A stretch of DNA of 64,000 nucleotides, from contig CM063288.1 of assembly GCA_032173965.1 (NCBI GenBank), forward strand, positions 16,038,501-16,102,500. The letters are read 5' to 3'. Every line of letters starts with the position of its first letter. The first letter of the stretch is position 1. This document shows positions 1 through 13,500 of this stretch, piece after piece. The position numbers and the translations under genes were made by a program. The notes under the pieces are model-generated. The model was given only the letters and a program-made list of their open reading frames with translations, did no database searches and was not told where the DNA came from. Origin of the DNA: Sitta carolinensis (taxonomy: Eukaryota; Chordata; Aves; Passeriformes; Sittidae).

Positions 1-766
1 CAAGCCCAGCCTTCTCAGGGTCCCCGGTCCCACCGACTCCAGCGTCCCGAGGGCCTCCAGCCCAGCTGGCCCTGCGAGTCCGAGACCCCCGGCACGCCGA
101 TCCCACTCGCCCGCAGCTCCAGCCCACGCCTGGGGCTCTCGCTGGCCGGGGTACCGCGCCCTGCCCACCTGCCTCCCGCTGCCCACCGCCCCGCTTCCTC
201 CCGCAGCACCCCGGCCCCACTCACGGCACACCGGGGCGAGCGGCTCCCGCCGGCAGGGCGGACAAAGCGGTGGGGCGGCGCGCCGCCGCCTCCCGCCGAA
301 CAAAGGGGCCCGGGGCCGCCCCGCCCCGCTCCCGCCCGCCCGCCGGTGCGTACCGACCGCCCCGCTCCACATCTCCGCCCCGCTGCGCCCCGCGTGTGCC
401 GCTCCGGCAGCCCGGCTCGGCCAGCCCCGCTCGGCCAGCCCCGCTCCGCGCCAAGCAGCGGCCGCGCCACGCGGCGCGGAGCTCCGGCCCGTCCTGCGCC
501 CGTCGGGCGGTGCCGCCCTCGTCCTCCCCGCCCGCGGCTTGGGAGGCTGCGCAGGGCTACGGGCAGGGGCCAGCCCCGGCCAAAACTCGCCCAGAGGCGC
601 GTCCTGTCCCAGCAGCTCCATCCAGCCCCCGCTGACCGGCCCTGCCTCTCCACCCCGCGCTCCCACGCAGCCGTTGGCTCCCGGGGGGCCGATCCCGCCG
701 AGCGGAGCGGAGGCTCCCTGCCCGCTCAAGGGGAGGCTCCGAACCGCGGTAACGGGGTGTTCAGGG
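1..766. promoter_or_regulatory. CpG island with divergent splice donors
   Basis: The first 750 bases are very GC- and CpG-rich, then composition drops abruptly, as at a vertebrate CpG-island promoter. A consensus donor (GTGAGT) lies on the plus strand at 767-772. Another (GTGAGTGG) lies on the minus strand with its GT at 223-224. Either could end a first exon, giving a plus-strand transcript or a minus-strand gene leaving the window to the left. The long open frames here are GC-driven and resemble no family I know. The owner gene is not identifiable from this window. Confidence 0.6.
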
Positions 767-3700
767 GTGAGTCCGGCCGCAAGGTTAGAGGAGGGTTCCC
801 CACCTTCGGCCTGAGAGTCTTCTGCACAGTAACCTCCGGTTCCTTACAGCGTTCTTCCCCGCCCAGTGCAGAGCGAAGATGGAAGAAAGGAGAAATCTGG
901 TGGCACAGAGGAGAGGTGGCCCCACACGTGGTGGGAACGCGGAACAAGACGTGCCTGTGTGGTGGTAATGTGCCTCAAGCCCTTTGAAGCCCGTGCCGCT
1001 TCTCGTGTCCCAGGCCAAGTTCCTGCAGCAGGACCAGGCTGAGCATGCAGCACCTCGAGATGTGCCCTTAGAGTCACCTACTGCACCGCCAAGGCCAGCA
1101 CAATGGTATCAGCAGCTTTGAGTCACCACCCTGGAGCCGTGCCCTGTCCTTTCACCCAAGGACCCTAGCCACTCACTTTCTGCACTGCTAAAATTTGCTG
1201 TGTGGGAATTTTGTTGGATTTTTGTGTTGAATTTTGTTTGCTGAGTCTCCACGCTGGCCAACCACACCCTTGACGTCCTGGGCGCCTTTGTGTGGGCTTA
1301 AGGAGGGATGCCGAGCAGTCTTGCACAACCATAATAGTCATGCCGAAGCTGGTGTCTGTGTAAGCTCATGAAGCATTGCTTCTTCTTTCTGAAACACGTG
1401 CTCCTTCTGCAGAAGGGTTTCTATGAACTGTCACTCACTCTGGTGCAGTACAGGGGCTGGCTGGGGGAGGACTGAGGCCATGAGGCTGGGGCAAGGAGAG
1501 CTATGGGGACTGTGGCTGTCACATTCAGTGTGGGGTTTTGGTTATTCTGCAGCAGCCCTGCTGCTTCCCTAAATCAGCAATACCACCATAGCATTGTACC
1601 ACACCCACAGAGCAGCTGGACACAGGCTTGGTGCTCTTACATGGGAAGGCAACTGGAACCCCCCCGAGCAGCATTCTGTACCCTGACAGAAATGCAGATG
1701 CGTGCACAACAGGATGGGGAACAGGGCCCTGCTTTGGGCTCTTGCTCCCTCCTTCCTTCTCCCCAGCTCATGGATGGGTCAGTCCCAGGTGACACATTAA
1801 GCACTATGGAGGGAGAACTACAGCAGATGGAGGGGAATTTGACCAGGACACAAAGAAATAGTTTCCACTGAATCCCATTCTCATGCATGCAACTGTGGCA
1901 TTAACATTTTTGTAAGGAAAAAGTGTGTTCCAGACCCAGCAGACACTCTGGTCACAATCTCCATCCCAGACCAGGAGAAACAGGAAGAGGTGGGTGCAAG
2001 GAGCCAGCAAGCCAAGCACGGAAACTGAAGCTTTTGGAAGAATGTAGGGAAGCTTTCAGCTCCAGAAATGAAACCCAGAGCTGCAGGGATGTGGCACCTA
2101 CAGTGCAGCATGGAGAGGCAGGAATAGGACAGTGGGGTCCCAGCATGCAGACAGTATTCCAGCATGCTGGGGAGGTCAAGCAGCACATGTTCAATCTCCT
2201 GCTCTTGCTTGGCAGTTAAAGTGACTTGTGGCTTTCCCTACAATAACTACTTGTTTTCAAGTATTTCCAGCCTGGAAAGCTTGCCTTCAGCCTGGCTTCA
2301 ACCCCAGGCAGCCGAGCAGTTTGCCAGGGGTAAAGAACCTATGTGACCCTTTGACTCTGGTGCTCAGTGCATTAAGGACAAGCCCCTATTTCACCAGCCT
2401 CACATTAAACTAAGGAGTGTGACCTCTGAGGCACTGCAAACTGAAGGCCTTGTGTTCAGAATGAAGCCTTTGTGCTTGTTGGGCTGGGGTGAGGCACCAC
2501 TGCTGCAGGATTTTTGCACAGCACAGCTCAGCCCATTCCTGGACTGCAGGGCAGGGATTGCCTTGGAAGGCCAGGTCTGGGGCTGGTATCACACACCCCA
2601 TGGACAGGCATTACTGTACTTGTCAGCATCTGGCCATTGGCGTCAGAGCCCGCCAGCTTCCCCTGTGGTGGTGCCCTGGGTGTTCCCACATACTACCCTT
2701 TTCTGAAGCTTGCAAAACCCAAATGCCTGCAGAGGCATCATCCTTTCAGCCTGGGGCAGGGAGAAAAAAAGTGGACAAAGGGTGTTGCCCACCCTCATCC
2801 CTTTCCACATCAGCTGAGGGTGACAGAGCAGTGGGCAGGAAGGATGTACAGACCAGCAGTCTTGTGGGGTCTGGCTCAAAGATCAGTTTTGCAGAGGAAA
2901 CAGGGGCACTGTCACCAACCGCAGAACCCAGGATCAGCCCCAAACCACTGAGTCTGTGGGGCAGAGCCATAGAAAGGCAGCTGCATAACCCAGCAAGAGC
3001 AAGGGCTGAACAAGCAGCACTGCAGGTAAGCAGCACGCATCCCAGGCAGCCAACATGCTCTTCCCAGATGGAACAACTTGTCTGGCACTGGGACAGGGAG
3101 CAGAAAACTCTATAGGGACTGTTTGTCCTGGTACAGGACAGCTCCGTAACTAGCTTAATACCCTTCTAATAACAGGCAGAGGCACACTCCATCACAAGAG
3201 CACAAAGGGCAATGTCCATGCCCCAAAGGCTGAGATGGCTTTAAAATAAAGTTTCCTTCCCTTTTATCCCTCACTTGATATACAGCACAGTGGGGGCAGT
3301 GGGGGTTACACAGCACAGCCCCTGCTCACCTCTCTCTTGCTACGGTGTCCTTCACAATTTCTGGGTGCTGACTTCTGCCAGCACCACGCACATCACTTGA
3401 GCCCAGCCTGTGTTGGCTGCTCTTCCTCTGCCTGCCAAACTGGAGGGTAGCCCACAGGGAAGGGCTTTACACAGGCCCTGGACACTCCTCTGTATGCTGG
3501 GTAAGGATCACTGGCACCTTGGAGGGATGAAGCTGGCAAGACAGCTTCATGAGGAACATGAGGAACATGTGGCCTTTGCTGCTACATCTGACATCCCCTG
3601 GAGATGAGGCCAGCAGGGATATTCTGCTAGAAGTAAATGACCATCACTAGGCTTTGCTTGTTCAACATAGCGCAAGGGGGCTGACAGTCAGCCCACAAGC

Positions 3701-6034
3701 TATGTACACTCAAGGCAGTACTGCTTTAGTGGGCAGAGAGATGCAGCAGGAAGGACTGAAATAGCCAAACCCATGACTGAAGGCATCATTTTCATTGATA
3801 GCAGCAGAGTAAAGCAGGGCTGGTATGTGCCTGTGGAAAAGTGGTGGTTGCTTCAGGCTCATGGCAATGGCCTGCCTGAGCCCACAGCTGCCTGCAGCCT
3901 GTCTCTAGAGCCCTATGGCCACTCCAGCCTGGGAATCCTTTCAGCTAGATACCTTCAGAAGAGACGGCTACAGGTGAGCACAGGCACAGAAAGAGGTTCA
4001 GACCAGCCTTGCTCTGTGCTAGCAGCTGAGTGCTGAAGCCAACTGCACCCAGAAAAGGAGAAGAAAGGGCAAAATCCAGATTGTTTAAGAGCACAGCTGT
4101 AGGACTGCATAATCAAAACTGAGACAGGGAGAAGATATCTGCAGCTGGTTTAATAAGTATTCCACCCTTCTGCAACCCCCAGCTGTCCTATACAGCCCCA
4201 GTTCCCACAGCCAGCAGAGAGGGATGCCTATAGTGCTAGATGGTGTCAGAGGAGCCCTTGCACACACCCAGCTGATGCAAGGAGACCAGTTAATGTAATC
4301 ACTGCACCAGGTGCAAGAGGCCCTACAGCAAAGCATTAGTGATCATGGAGTAACCAAAAAAGGGTTAATCTGTAATAACCAGGAGAAAATGCTAAGCAAA
4401 AACAAAACATTTCATGAAGAGGTAGGAGACAGGTTATGGCAGTGCATGTGAGCTTTCCTGTCAGCATAGCAGCCAAAGGAATGCAGAAAAGCAGGGAGCT
4501 GTTAACTGGACCAAGAGGCTGGGGCTGAGCTGAGAGCACAAACCAGTACAGACATGGCAAAGAAGAGAAGCAAATGAGTAGTCACCTCTGAAATAAAAAG
4601 TGGGAAGAGCTTGAGAAGAGCTGTGGACAGGCACACAATCAAAACCTTTGATTCTGGCAGTCCACACTTTGTCAGACCCCTCAACACATACCCAGATACT
4701 GGACTAGCAAAGGTGCAGCTTGGCTAGGATCAGAAAAGCAAGTTCCAGGGATCAGTTTTCTCAGGGAATCAGCTTGAGCAGGAGAGACATCAACAAGCTG
4801 GTCCCGTAACTCCAAATTTGACTCTTGCCCTTTGTGAAAAACGCAACTGTAAAAGGTGAAGACAGAACTTATAAAAGCTCCTTAAATGGCAAAATGAAGA
4901 CAGAAAACCCTACTGGTGTTTACTGGCTCAGCTCTCTCAGAGTCCTATCTCCCAGACAAAACTGTGGACTGAGCTCACTCCCACTTAAGATCTGAGAAAG
5001 TGGGATGAATTGTGACATCTGCCTCCAAACAGTACAGATCTTGTCAATCAAGTCTGTAGAAGGCTAGATAAAAATATCGGCCACTGTGGGCCTTCAGCAA
5101 CTCAGCTGCCTCTGGAATTGACAGAAGAATGTCCAATAGTACAGTGACCCCAAGAAAGAGTGGCCTTCAGATCCAGGATGGATACTGAACTTCCCACTCT
5201 CCTAAGGCTATAAGGATGGCTTAGATGTGTTTGACCAGGAAGGGAAACTTTATTCCACCTTTTCAGAGAAGCTGCAGGATGCAGTGGGGCCAAGTTCCCT
5301 GCTGTTTTCTTGATGACAGAAACTGAAGCCACAGACACCAACTTTGGGCATGTAGAAAATTTAAATGTCATAGAGACTACTGTGAATAGCTGCCATATTC
5401 AATATCCAAAGAAAACACGCATCACATCACTGAATGTCAGCACCTTAATGTAACAGGTCCATTTCTGCCCACCCCCACAGGGAGCTTCAACTGCATCAAA
5501 CACCACACACAATATCTATCTTTGCTCTTCACTGGGCAGGAGCAGAGACTATGACACAGCAAAGCCCTGGCCAGGCAGCAGCATTTTTTGAGCTGCATTT
5601 AACTCTGTGCAGGAAAGGTAAAGCCTCATATGGGGAAGAACCTAGAGGCAGGCACTCCCACCTCCACAGCCACACCAACAACAGCTCCTGGGAGAGGCAA
5701 ACCTCTGAGGGCCTGTGCAGCCAGTAAGTAGTGTGCTGGGGCTGGAAGGCCACAGGATGACCACCTGAGGGCATCTGTCAAAGGAAAACACCACGACCTG
5801 TACCTGGTGTCAGCCTAATCCTGTTTAAACCTTGTTCCTTTGTTGCTGCTTGGAAGTCAGGAAGGTGGAGAAGACTAGCCTAAACAGCCCATTCACACCC
5901 ACCCTGAACAGGAAGGGGAGAATGGCCTGACCCGGTGAGGTGTTAGGGAACCCTTGAGGCAGCAGCAAAGCTAGTATGGAGGCCCTTAGGAAGGCATCAC
6001 ATCACTGCAAAAGAATGACTCAAGGAAAACATGA
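767..6034. other. Intergenic stretch without recognisable coding exons
   Basis: I found no exon with family resemblance on either strand. On the plus strand an acceptor-like site (TCCTTACAG) ends at 849 and an AATAAA lies at 3244-3249 followed by GT-rich sequence. A non-coding transcript from the left CpG island could end there, but nothing proves it. Open frames in this stretch (for example 2489-3115 plus) are unsupported by codon content or similarity. Confidence 0.45.
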
Positions 6035-6054
6035 CAATTCAATAAATATAAGTT

Positions 6055-6732
6055 TTTATTACAATAGAAAATAGTAAAATTAATGTTAAAATAGACTCTT
6101 GCTTTTGGACTGCTCAGGAAAAGCCTAAGCCTCTCTTATACCTGCTGGTGCCCATGAAGGTCCTGACCCCTAAGCAATGAGCAACACATTTCTGTGCTGA
6201 GAACCTCGAGGCTTTCTTCCCAGTGACAGTGAAAGACTACAGCAGCAGACTGAGCCATGCCCCACCGGGCAGACAGGTAAGGGCTCTCTGTGAGTTTGTG
6301 TACAACATGCTTCATCCCCTTGTGCAATCAGGCTCCTGTTTGAAGCAGGTAGCTCTAGGGAAACCATGGACAAAAAGAAGGGAGAGGGAAAAAAATCATC
6401 AGCATATAATGATAGCTGTCCTGAGACAGCTAAGAAGACTGCAAATGCATCTGCCAGAAATGGCACCTGACTGCCTTTGGGTAGCTTACACACTACTACA
6501 AGGAATGCTCTCCACCTTCTCCTTTGGTGGCCAGTCCAGTGCAAATAAACGACTGAGCAGTGTGAACCATCATGTGCTCCCCTCTTACTCACCAGAAAGG
6601 GCCAGGGGCAAGAGTAGAGTGGAAGGCAGAGGCCACAGAACAACAAGGTCAGATGGGAGTAGGAGACACTTGTGCAGCATCGCTGGCACAGAAGCACTTG
6701 ACTCCAAGTCCTGCCTGCTCCAGCCACCAGGC
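6055..6732 (-). other. STK11IP: STK11IP 3' UTR with poly(A) signal
   Basis: From the stop at 6733 the sequence runs about 680 bases to TTTATT at 6055-6060 on the plus strand, which is AATAAA on the transcribed strand. Cleavage would fall near 6030-6045. No better signal lies between. Open frames here on either strand are shadows. Confidence 0.7.
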
Positions 6733-9700
6733 TCACTCCAGTGCCTCATACACAGCCTTCCGAAGCTTGATGGAGAACATCTCCTCCCAGGGCCCACGGA
6801 TCCACTCCACCAGCTCTACCAGGAGTTCAGGGCACTCTGTGCGGATGTGCCAAGTGCTCTCCAGCTTCAGTACCTGACAGGGAGGAAAGGGAGGGAGTGA
6901 ATGAGCAGACTGGCCTGACAGGCACCGATCAGCCCTGAGCCACCACCCCCCAGCCCAGCTGCCAGCTCCTCCTAACTCTTCTGTGACCTCCTCCTCCCTC
7001 TCTGCTGCCAGCAGTTGAGTGTCCCTTGCATGACTTTCCACAGCGCTCCCCTGGCTCTTTGGTACAGGCTCCCAGGTTAGGACAGGAGATGATAGCCCCA
7101 AGACACTCTTGCAGAACAGGATCTGAACAGCCCCCAGCATCCTGACCCCATGACCCCCTCCTGGTTACCTCATCGTAAAGCACCAGCTTGATGTCACAAG
7201 GACTGAGGCGATAGGTTATGATATTGCTAATACTGGTGATTGGCTGCTTCTCCTTCAACTGGATGTTGCTCTCAGGAGGCATTTCTGCTGCATGGTCTCC
7301 ATCCAAGGAGGGCTGCACCTGCCACTGGTGATTCTCCTCCAGCAGAAATAGCATGCTTCGGGTACTCAGCAGGGTGACAGGGAAAGCAGTTGCCCCTAAA
7401 AGGATATGAGGGAATAAGAAAAGCTTTGCTGAGAGCCTGAGTCACCACAGAACCAGCTTTGCTCTCCATTCCTCCCCTAGGGAAATCCTTTATAGCAGCA
7501 GCAACTTGGGTGAATGACTATCCAGCTTTCTGACTGAAGAGGGGACCAGGGTACCGAAATATGGCTGGGCTTGACCAGCTTATCCAAGCCTGTTGCAGGA
7601 GCATGCATAAGAAAGACCACTACACAGCAAGGCTTGCCCAGCCCATGCCCTCAAGAGAGGCAGGAAAAGTCACTTGAGTCCTTTGTCCTCTCAAACAAAT
7701 TCTACTACTCCTTAGTTAAAATTTGGCAGCTGCAGCTCAAAGGCTGCCTTTTTTGGCCTGAATTTGTCTGGCTGCAGATAACTGATGGGTGGAACAGGGA
7801 GAACACACATAAAGTCTAATACCAAGCTGGAATGCGTAATAAATATGGCAGGAAGGAAATAAGTTTTGATAAAGTTAAGGGAACATAAATATAATCCTGC
7901 TATTTCAGTGGATGCAAATTAAAAGCACTAGAATTTGGGAATAAGTCAGATGCACAGTAATAGGGAACCATTACCAAAACTGGCTGAGGTCACAGGGGAT
8001 CACAAGCTGATGCAGCAGTATATTGCTTTTCTCATCACATCTCACTCTTGGGAATTAGTAGGACTATCAGAAAGGAGATGTTTAATTAATCCTGTCTACT
8101 TGGAAATGAGATCTCAGCTGGAACTGTGTCCAGTTTTGGGCACCATGCTCTAAAAGAGTAGAAAACTCTAGGGGAAGAAAAATGCACTGTAAGTTCTCCC
8201 TCCCACAAACTATTTGTTCAGCTTGAGGATACCAGTAAACATAATTCCCACAGATTCCTGCTGCTCCTCACTCTCTTATACCTCCCCAATGGCCCATGGT
8301 GACCAGGGGTGCAAAAGCTTAGCAAATTGGTCAGAATGTGATTAAGAACTAGGTTGTTTTTTTCAGTGTCCCAAGCTATGACGACACTGCAAGTGTTCAT
8401 TGAAGACTCAAACCTGAAGTTTAACACATTTGAACCTCAGCAAGGCTGGAACAGGACCTGAAGGGCTCCAGCAGGCTCCTCCTGTACTACCATCTCAGGT
8501 TCTGGACACCTACTTCCGTTTTCCCAAATGAAGGAGCCTTTCAGCAACTCACACAAACCAGCTGGCCTTATGATTCCTCATCTTTCCCTCAGATCAGGGC
8601 AATGATCCAGCCCTCACATAATCTCTAGCTTTTCAAGATGTCACCAAAACTGGTGTTTAAGACCAGCTGCTCCCTAGAGCCTCGACTTACAGGTAAAAAA
8701 GGACTGGGAGATTCGCTGGATATGCAGAAGTATGCTGCTATCCTACATAACCCAATGCTAGAAAAGAGCCCTCACCCATGTCCCCACCCCATTCCCTGCT
8801 GGACAAAGGGCACAGCTCTTTTCCCCCAGACTGTACACTAAAATCACAAGCATGTAAGCAGACAGAACAATGTGTGGGACATCTGGCTACTGAGATCTCC
8901 TGTACCTTGGATCAGGTAGGCCAGCAGGTAGAAGAAACAAGTGTCATCTGCAGGTGCAGAATCTGTGTTCTTGGAGTCCAGCAGAGGCCTGGAGGAGATA
9001 CAATAGTGGGCTGATAAGGAAGCACTCTGTTTCCAGTCTAGGTTTGCTGTGAACTAGCTACTGTTCACAGTCCCCTTGGGGAAGGCAAGGACCCATATCG
9101 CTTCCAGATAATGCAAAGTCCTCCCTCTCCTGGTCCTGTGGCTACCACCTCGCAAGTCAGGAGCCAAATACTTCTTGCAGGTAAGAAGGCTGCCCTATGC
9201 CTCCCACTTTTTCTCCCTCCATTATACCCTGCTTAGGCTCCTCCAGAAGAGCTGAAGTTGCCCCGCCTGGCTCAGCCCATGACACTGCCTGGTTCAGCCC
9301 ATGACAGCCCTTTGCCTATTCACCTTCTGTGCAGCAGGCACTTGAGACAACTGCCTTAAACCAGTAACAGGCCTGGCTGCAATTCCAGCAGTGCTTCCTT
9401 CTGTGCTACCCTGTTTCCAGCACCATGCTTCCCAGAGCCTGCTGGACAAGCAGACATCCTTTTCTACTTGAAATCCCAGCATCTCACAGGCTCTTACCAT
9501 AGCCAGTGTTGGGGATTCATTTCCACAGTGGGGATTTCCTTCACCTTACTCCTGTGCTTAGCAGGCAGTTCTTGCATGAGATCTAAAGAGGGGGAGAAGG
9601 CAGGTCTTTTACTGCAAACCCAAGGGTAGTACATAACAGTTCAGGACACTTTCCTACTGTTCAGAGAGGTGTTGCAAGTTATGATGCCAGTGAGATTCTA

Positions 9701-10585
9701 TCCCAGCCTTTTTTTCTGAGCTGTCAAGAAGATTATTCCAACATATATACAACAATAGCTGTCCTGATGGTTGCCCAAGAAAAAATCCTCTCCCCCAGTC
9801 CCCTACAGCTCTACTCTTACCTGTCAGGGTCTGCAGGAACTGGTCACAGCAGCTTTGGTTCCGGATCAGCAGATTATATGAAGTTTTTGGGTTCTCAAAC
9901 TCCATTCGCAAGCTCTGGTGGCAGAGTCCCAATTCCAGATGAGAAATATCAGACAGGTAGTGAGAGTCATTCTTCTTCAGCCAGTCTGCAGGTGGTCCCC
10001 TAATCACAGAGCACAGCCCTCAGCTGCAGTAGGCTGCCCCATCTCCTCTCCCATGTCAGACTGCATCAGGGGGTTTGCCAGAAGAGCCTGTGCATGTCAC
10101 CACCCCTCCAGGGTAAGGGCAGCAAGGCTAGCACAGGCTGGCACTACCCAGCACTCACAGACTTGCTGCAGGGTCCTCACCTGATGGCTCCAGTGATTTC
10201 CAGCACATAAATCTTGAGATCAGAAGCAACCAGGATTGAGAGGAATTCTCCTTGCCGGCCAAACTTCACCATGACCACCTAGAGCACAAAGAGGGTGGGT
10301 CATAGCCTCGGCCTGCCCCTTGACAGCTCATCCACAGAAAGGCCAGACTCAAAGATACTTTGGCTCCCCTCACACCCCACAGTCTCTGAGATGCCACCTC
10401 AGTGCAGAACTCGCAGGGTGGCAAGAGGGACAGCTGAAGATTTGTAGTAGTAGTGCTGTGGGAGCTCACCTTGAGGAAGCACTGGAACTCCTCTGCATTC
10501 TCCTCAAAAACTTCCATGTCCAGGTACAGCTTCAGGCGATGATCCACTGAGCGGAAGTCCCTCGTGTTCAGGACGCTGTTTATAG
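6733..10585 (-). CDS. STK11IP: STK11IP exons 19-25: conserved C-terminal region
   Basis: Exons 10470-10585, 10181-10278, 9821-9999, 9498-9582, 8906-8988, 7169-7395 and 6733-6873 encode residues 862-1170. Landmarks matching human: [84 protein letters not shown] and [15 protein letters not shown]. The alternating pattern suggests further PH-like folds. The stop codon ends a 46-residue last exon. All junctions keep frame, and exon 23 has a slightly weak donor (GTACAG). Confidence 0.92.
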
Positions 10586-13500
10586 CTGAGGAGAGCAAAG
10601 GGCAGCAATGACACTCTGCCCACTCACCAGGGACTGCCCAAGCATGCAGACAGGCACCAGGGCAGAGTGTCAACCCCTCTGCTTCCATCAAGTCTCTCCT
10701 AAAGACAAAGGGCCAAATATAGGACTTTACAGGCCACAGGTCTCCATGTGGGGATAAAAGAGGACTTCATTGCTCCAACACCTGCCTTTTTTTCAGATAT
10801 ACAAAGCTTTAGTCTAAGCCAGCTTCAAACGGTGCTTGGCTGTTTAGCCACAGAAGGACACTGCTTTGCTGCTGGATTTGGCTGGAGGGCAACTCTTTAT
10901 CACAAAGCCAGAAAGATCTTTCTTATTTCACCCGGTGTCAGCTCAGGTCAACTTTTTAATTCTGACGTTGATCATGGCAAGGGTTAAAGGGGCCTAAGGA
11001 AGACACCAATAAAATTGTGGAAGAGTATAATTAAGTTTGTAATGAAATTGTATAACCAAATAATTTATACAACAGCCACAGTACTGCCCAAGAGTTCACA
11101 CTTCCCAGCAGAGCCTGTTCTCCACCAGAAACACCACAGTAATCAACTGTTCCTCAGGAGGAACTTTCCATAGGCTCAGTTTTAAATTGGGGCCTTGCAA
11201 TTTGACCCCAGAAAAGAGACAGCTTTATTACTTCAACTGTACAAGACTGAACATAGCAACTTTAAAACTGTGATTCTACACTGACTCCTCTTCTGAGGCT
11301 GAGCAGACTTGAAGGACTGGGGAAACCTCTACAGATCAAGAAACCAATAGGTTTGCAAATCAGAACTACACTCAGCTGCAATAGAATCACTTTCTGGGCT
11401 AGACCAGGTAACTTCCACAGCTCCTTTCTAACTTGTGATTCTGCAAATCATAAGCTGACACCCAAAGGCAGTCAGAAATCCAACGTCCTTCAGAAAACTC
11501 ATTTGTGGACCTCCTGTCTTGCATGACAGCCCTCACATAGCCAGCATGCAGTCTCTTGGACAGGTTTTGTCATCTGAAGCTCACAAAAAAAGTGAGGAAA
11601 GCACAAGCAACTTTAGATCCACAAACCAGAGCCTCCTACTAGCACACCAGCCTCGCATTCCACTTAAGCCAAAGAATAAATACAGAGAAATTTTGCATAC
11701 TTTTCTCCAAAGGTAATGCTCCAGTTGGCATCTCACGGATGCCACAGCAACTCAGTGTGTCCATAACTTAGCAAGGCAGTTTCCAGAACAAGACCCTATT
11801 ACTCAGAGCCTAAGCAGTAATAGGTATTAGGAGCTGACTCACTTTTCCTACCTTCAGGCATGAGGATTTAACAGAGAGAGGAATGAAAATCCCTGCTCAT
11901 AAGAACCATGTTTATGGCTGCTCATACTTGATGTGCCCCTTCCCCATTAAAGAGGACGAAGTGTACCCTGCAAGCACCAGGGATAATACCAGCAACAAGC
12001 TGTCAACACCCCTAAACCCTCCCTGCACAGCTTCCTCATACTCACAAGGACTGAGATTCCATGTTTCCTCGGACTCAGAGTTCACAGAGAGCGGAGAAGG
12101 AGTGGGCCCCCGAGAAACACTGTAACGGTAGCTCCCCATCAGGCTGCCCCCGTTGGTGTCTGTGTGGCTGAGGGACAAGTACTGGCTCTTCACACCCTGC
12201 TCCTTTCCACAGCCGCCATCTGACCCATGGGAGGAGGGATGAAGAGTGCCCTCAGGCTCAGTGCTCAGCTCCGGGGCCCTGGTGCTGTTGCTGGTGTCTA
12301 TCTCCGAGCTGTCCTCCCCACCAATGTAGAACTTCCTGCTCTCACTGGCCAGGACAGATATTTCCTCTGGGCCCTCCTGCTGGCTGCCTCCCTCCAGCAC
12401 GGAGTCTGACAGGTCCTCACTCGTACTGTCGGCCCCAGGTGGCAGAGGTGTGCTGGAGCACTGCTCTGAAGGCAGAATGACCACATGGTCACTGGAACAA
12501 ATGGGACAGGCTGTGGGCTCACCAGCTGCTGTAGGACCTGTGAAAGATTTTGTCAGGTATAAAGAAAAGCCAGAACAGCTCTCCCCAACAACGTTTTGCT
12601 TTCCCCCGCCTCCTCTGCAAACCACAAACCCTCCCTTCTCGAGGTAGAGAATAGTTACAGTCTGACTTGAGCAGCTTGTTGAGCAACTTGTTCAGAAGCA
12701 TATCCTACATACCTCCCCTCACAAATCAACCAGAAATTCTGGATCAGCACCACATGAAATAGTCCTGCTCAGATTTAGGGTGCCCAGTGTATGCTGCGGC
12801 TGCAACTGGAACTGTACAGGGCTTTGGCTCATGACCTTCCTCCACATCTGTGAGTGCTCACATAACCTTTGAAGCTCAAGCTCATGACCAGTCAATCCAA
12901 TCTTCCTTAGCCACCTCCCTTCCCCAGCTGTCCTCATCCCTTCTGACCCTGATTCCTATTGCTCCCTTCACCCACACCAGAACAAGACTCCCAGATGGAT
13001 CATGGGACTCCCATCACTCTGGCAGGGAGAAGAAAGTGTCCTGGGATGGAGAAAAATGCTGCAGCTGGGACACCACTTCTGTGTTCACTGCAGTACTTCA
13101 ATCCCAGGATACTTTCTCAAACAGCATCTTCTCAGCTAAGGCACTCCCCACTTGGAATATAAAATCAGCTTTGAAAAACACAGCAATCAGCAATGTTGTC
13201 TACTCAGGACTAGCCATATCTCAGCTGAAATACCAAACCTAGTTTTAAACAGCCAAATAAAAATGTGGACAAATGGGAAAAAGTACAAAGACCAGCAAGA
13301 AACTGAATGTATGAGATATGACTGACAAGTAAATTATCTAGAGTTGAGCTTTTTTAGTCTAGAGGACAGAAACCAGGAAAAGTTGCTGGGGGAGAACAAT
13401 GGACCGCAAGTACAAAGAAAGGAACAAACTGCTCCTCTAAAGAGGCAGCAAGACTGGGCTTAAGATCACAGACAAGGAGACCTAGATTAGGGTTCTGATT

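Noticed and set aside
15..653. 212-codon minus-strand frame in the left CpG island
   Set aside because: GC-driven low-complexity peptide with no recognisable motif; only a promoter call is supportable.
8095..8150. CR1-like phrase (GGAACTGTGTCCAGTTTTGGG)
   Set aside because: Too short and diverged to call an element with confidence.
11912..12625. Single 237-codon gene on the minus strand
   Set aside because: It is STK11IP exon 18 plus intron on both sides; the exon ends at a clear GTGAGT donor (12046) and starts after a CACAG acceptor (12537).
13325..13420. Possible old CR1 segment (GAGTTGAGCTTTTTTAGTC)
   Set aside because: Resemblance is faint and no tail or second landmark is present.
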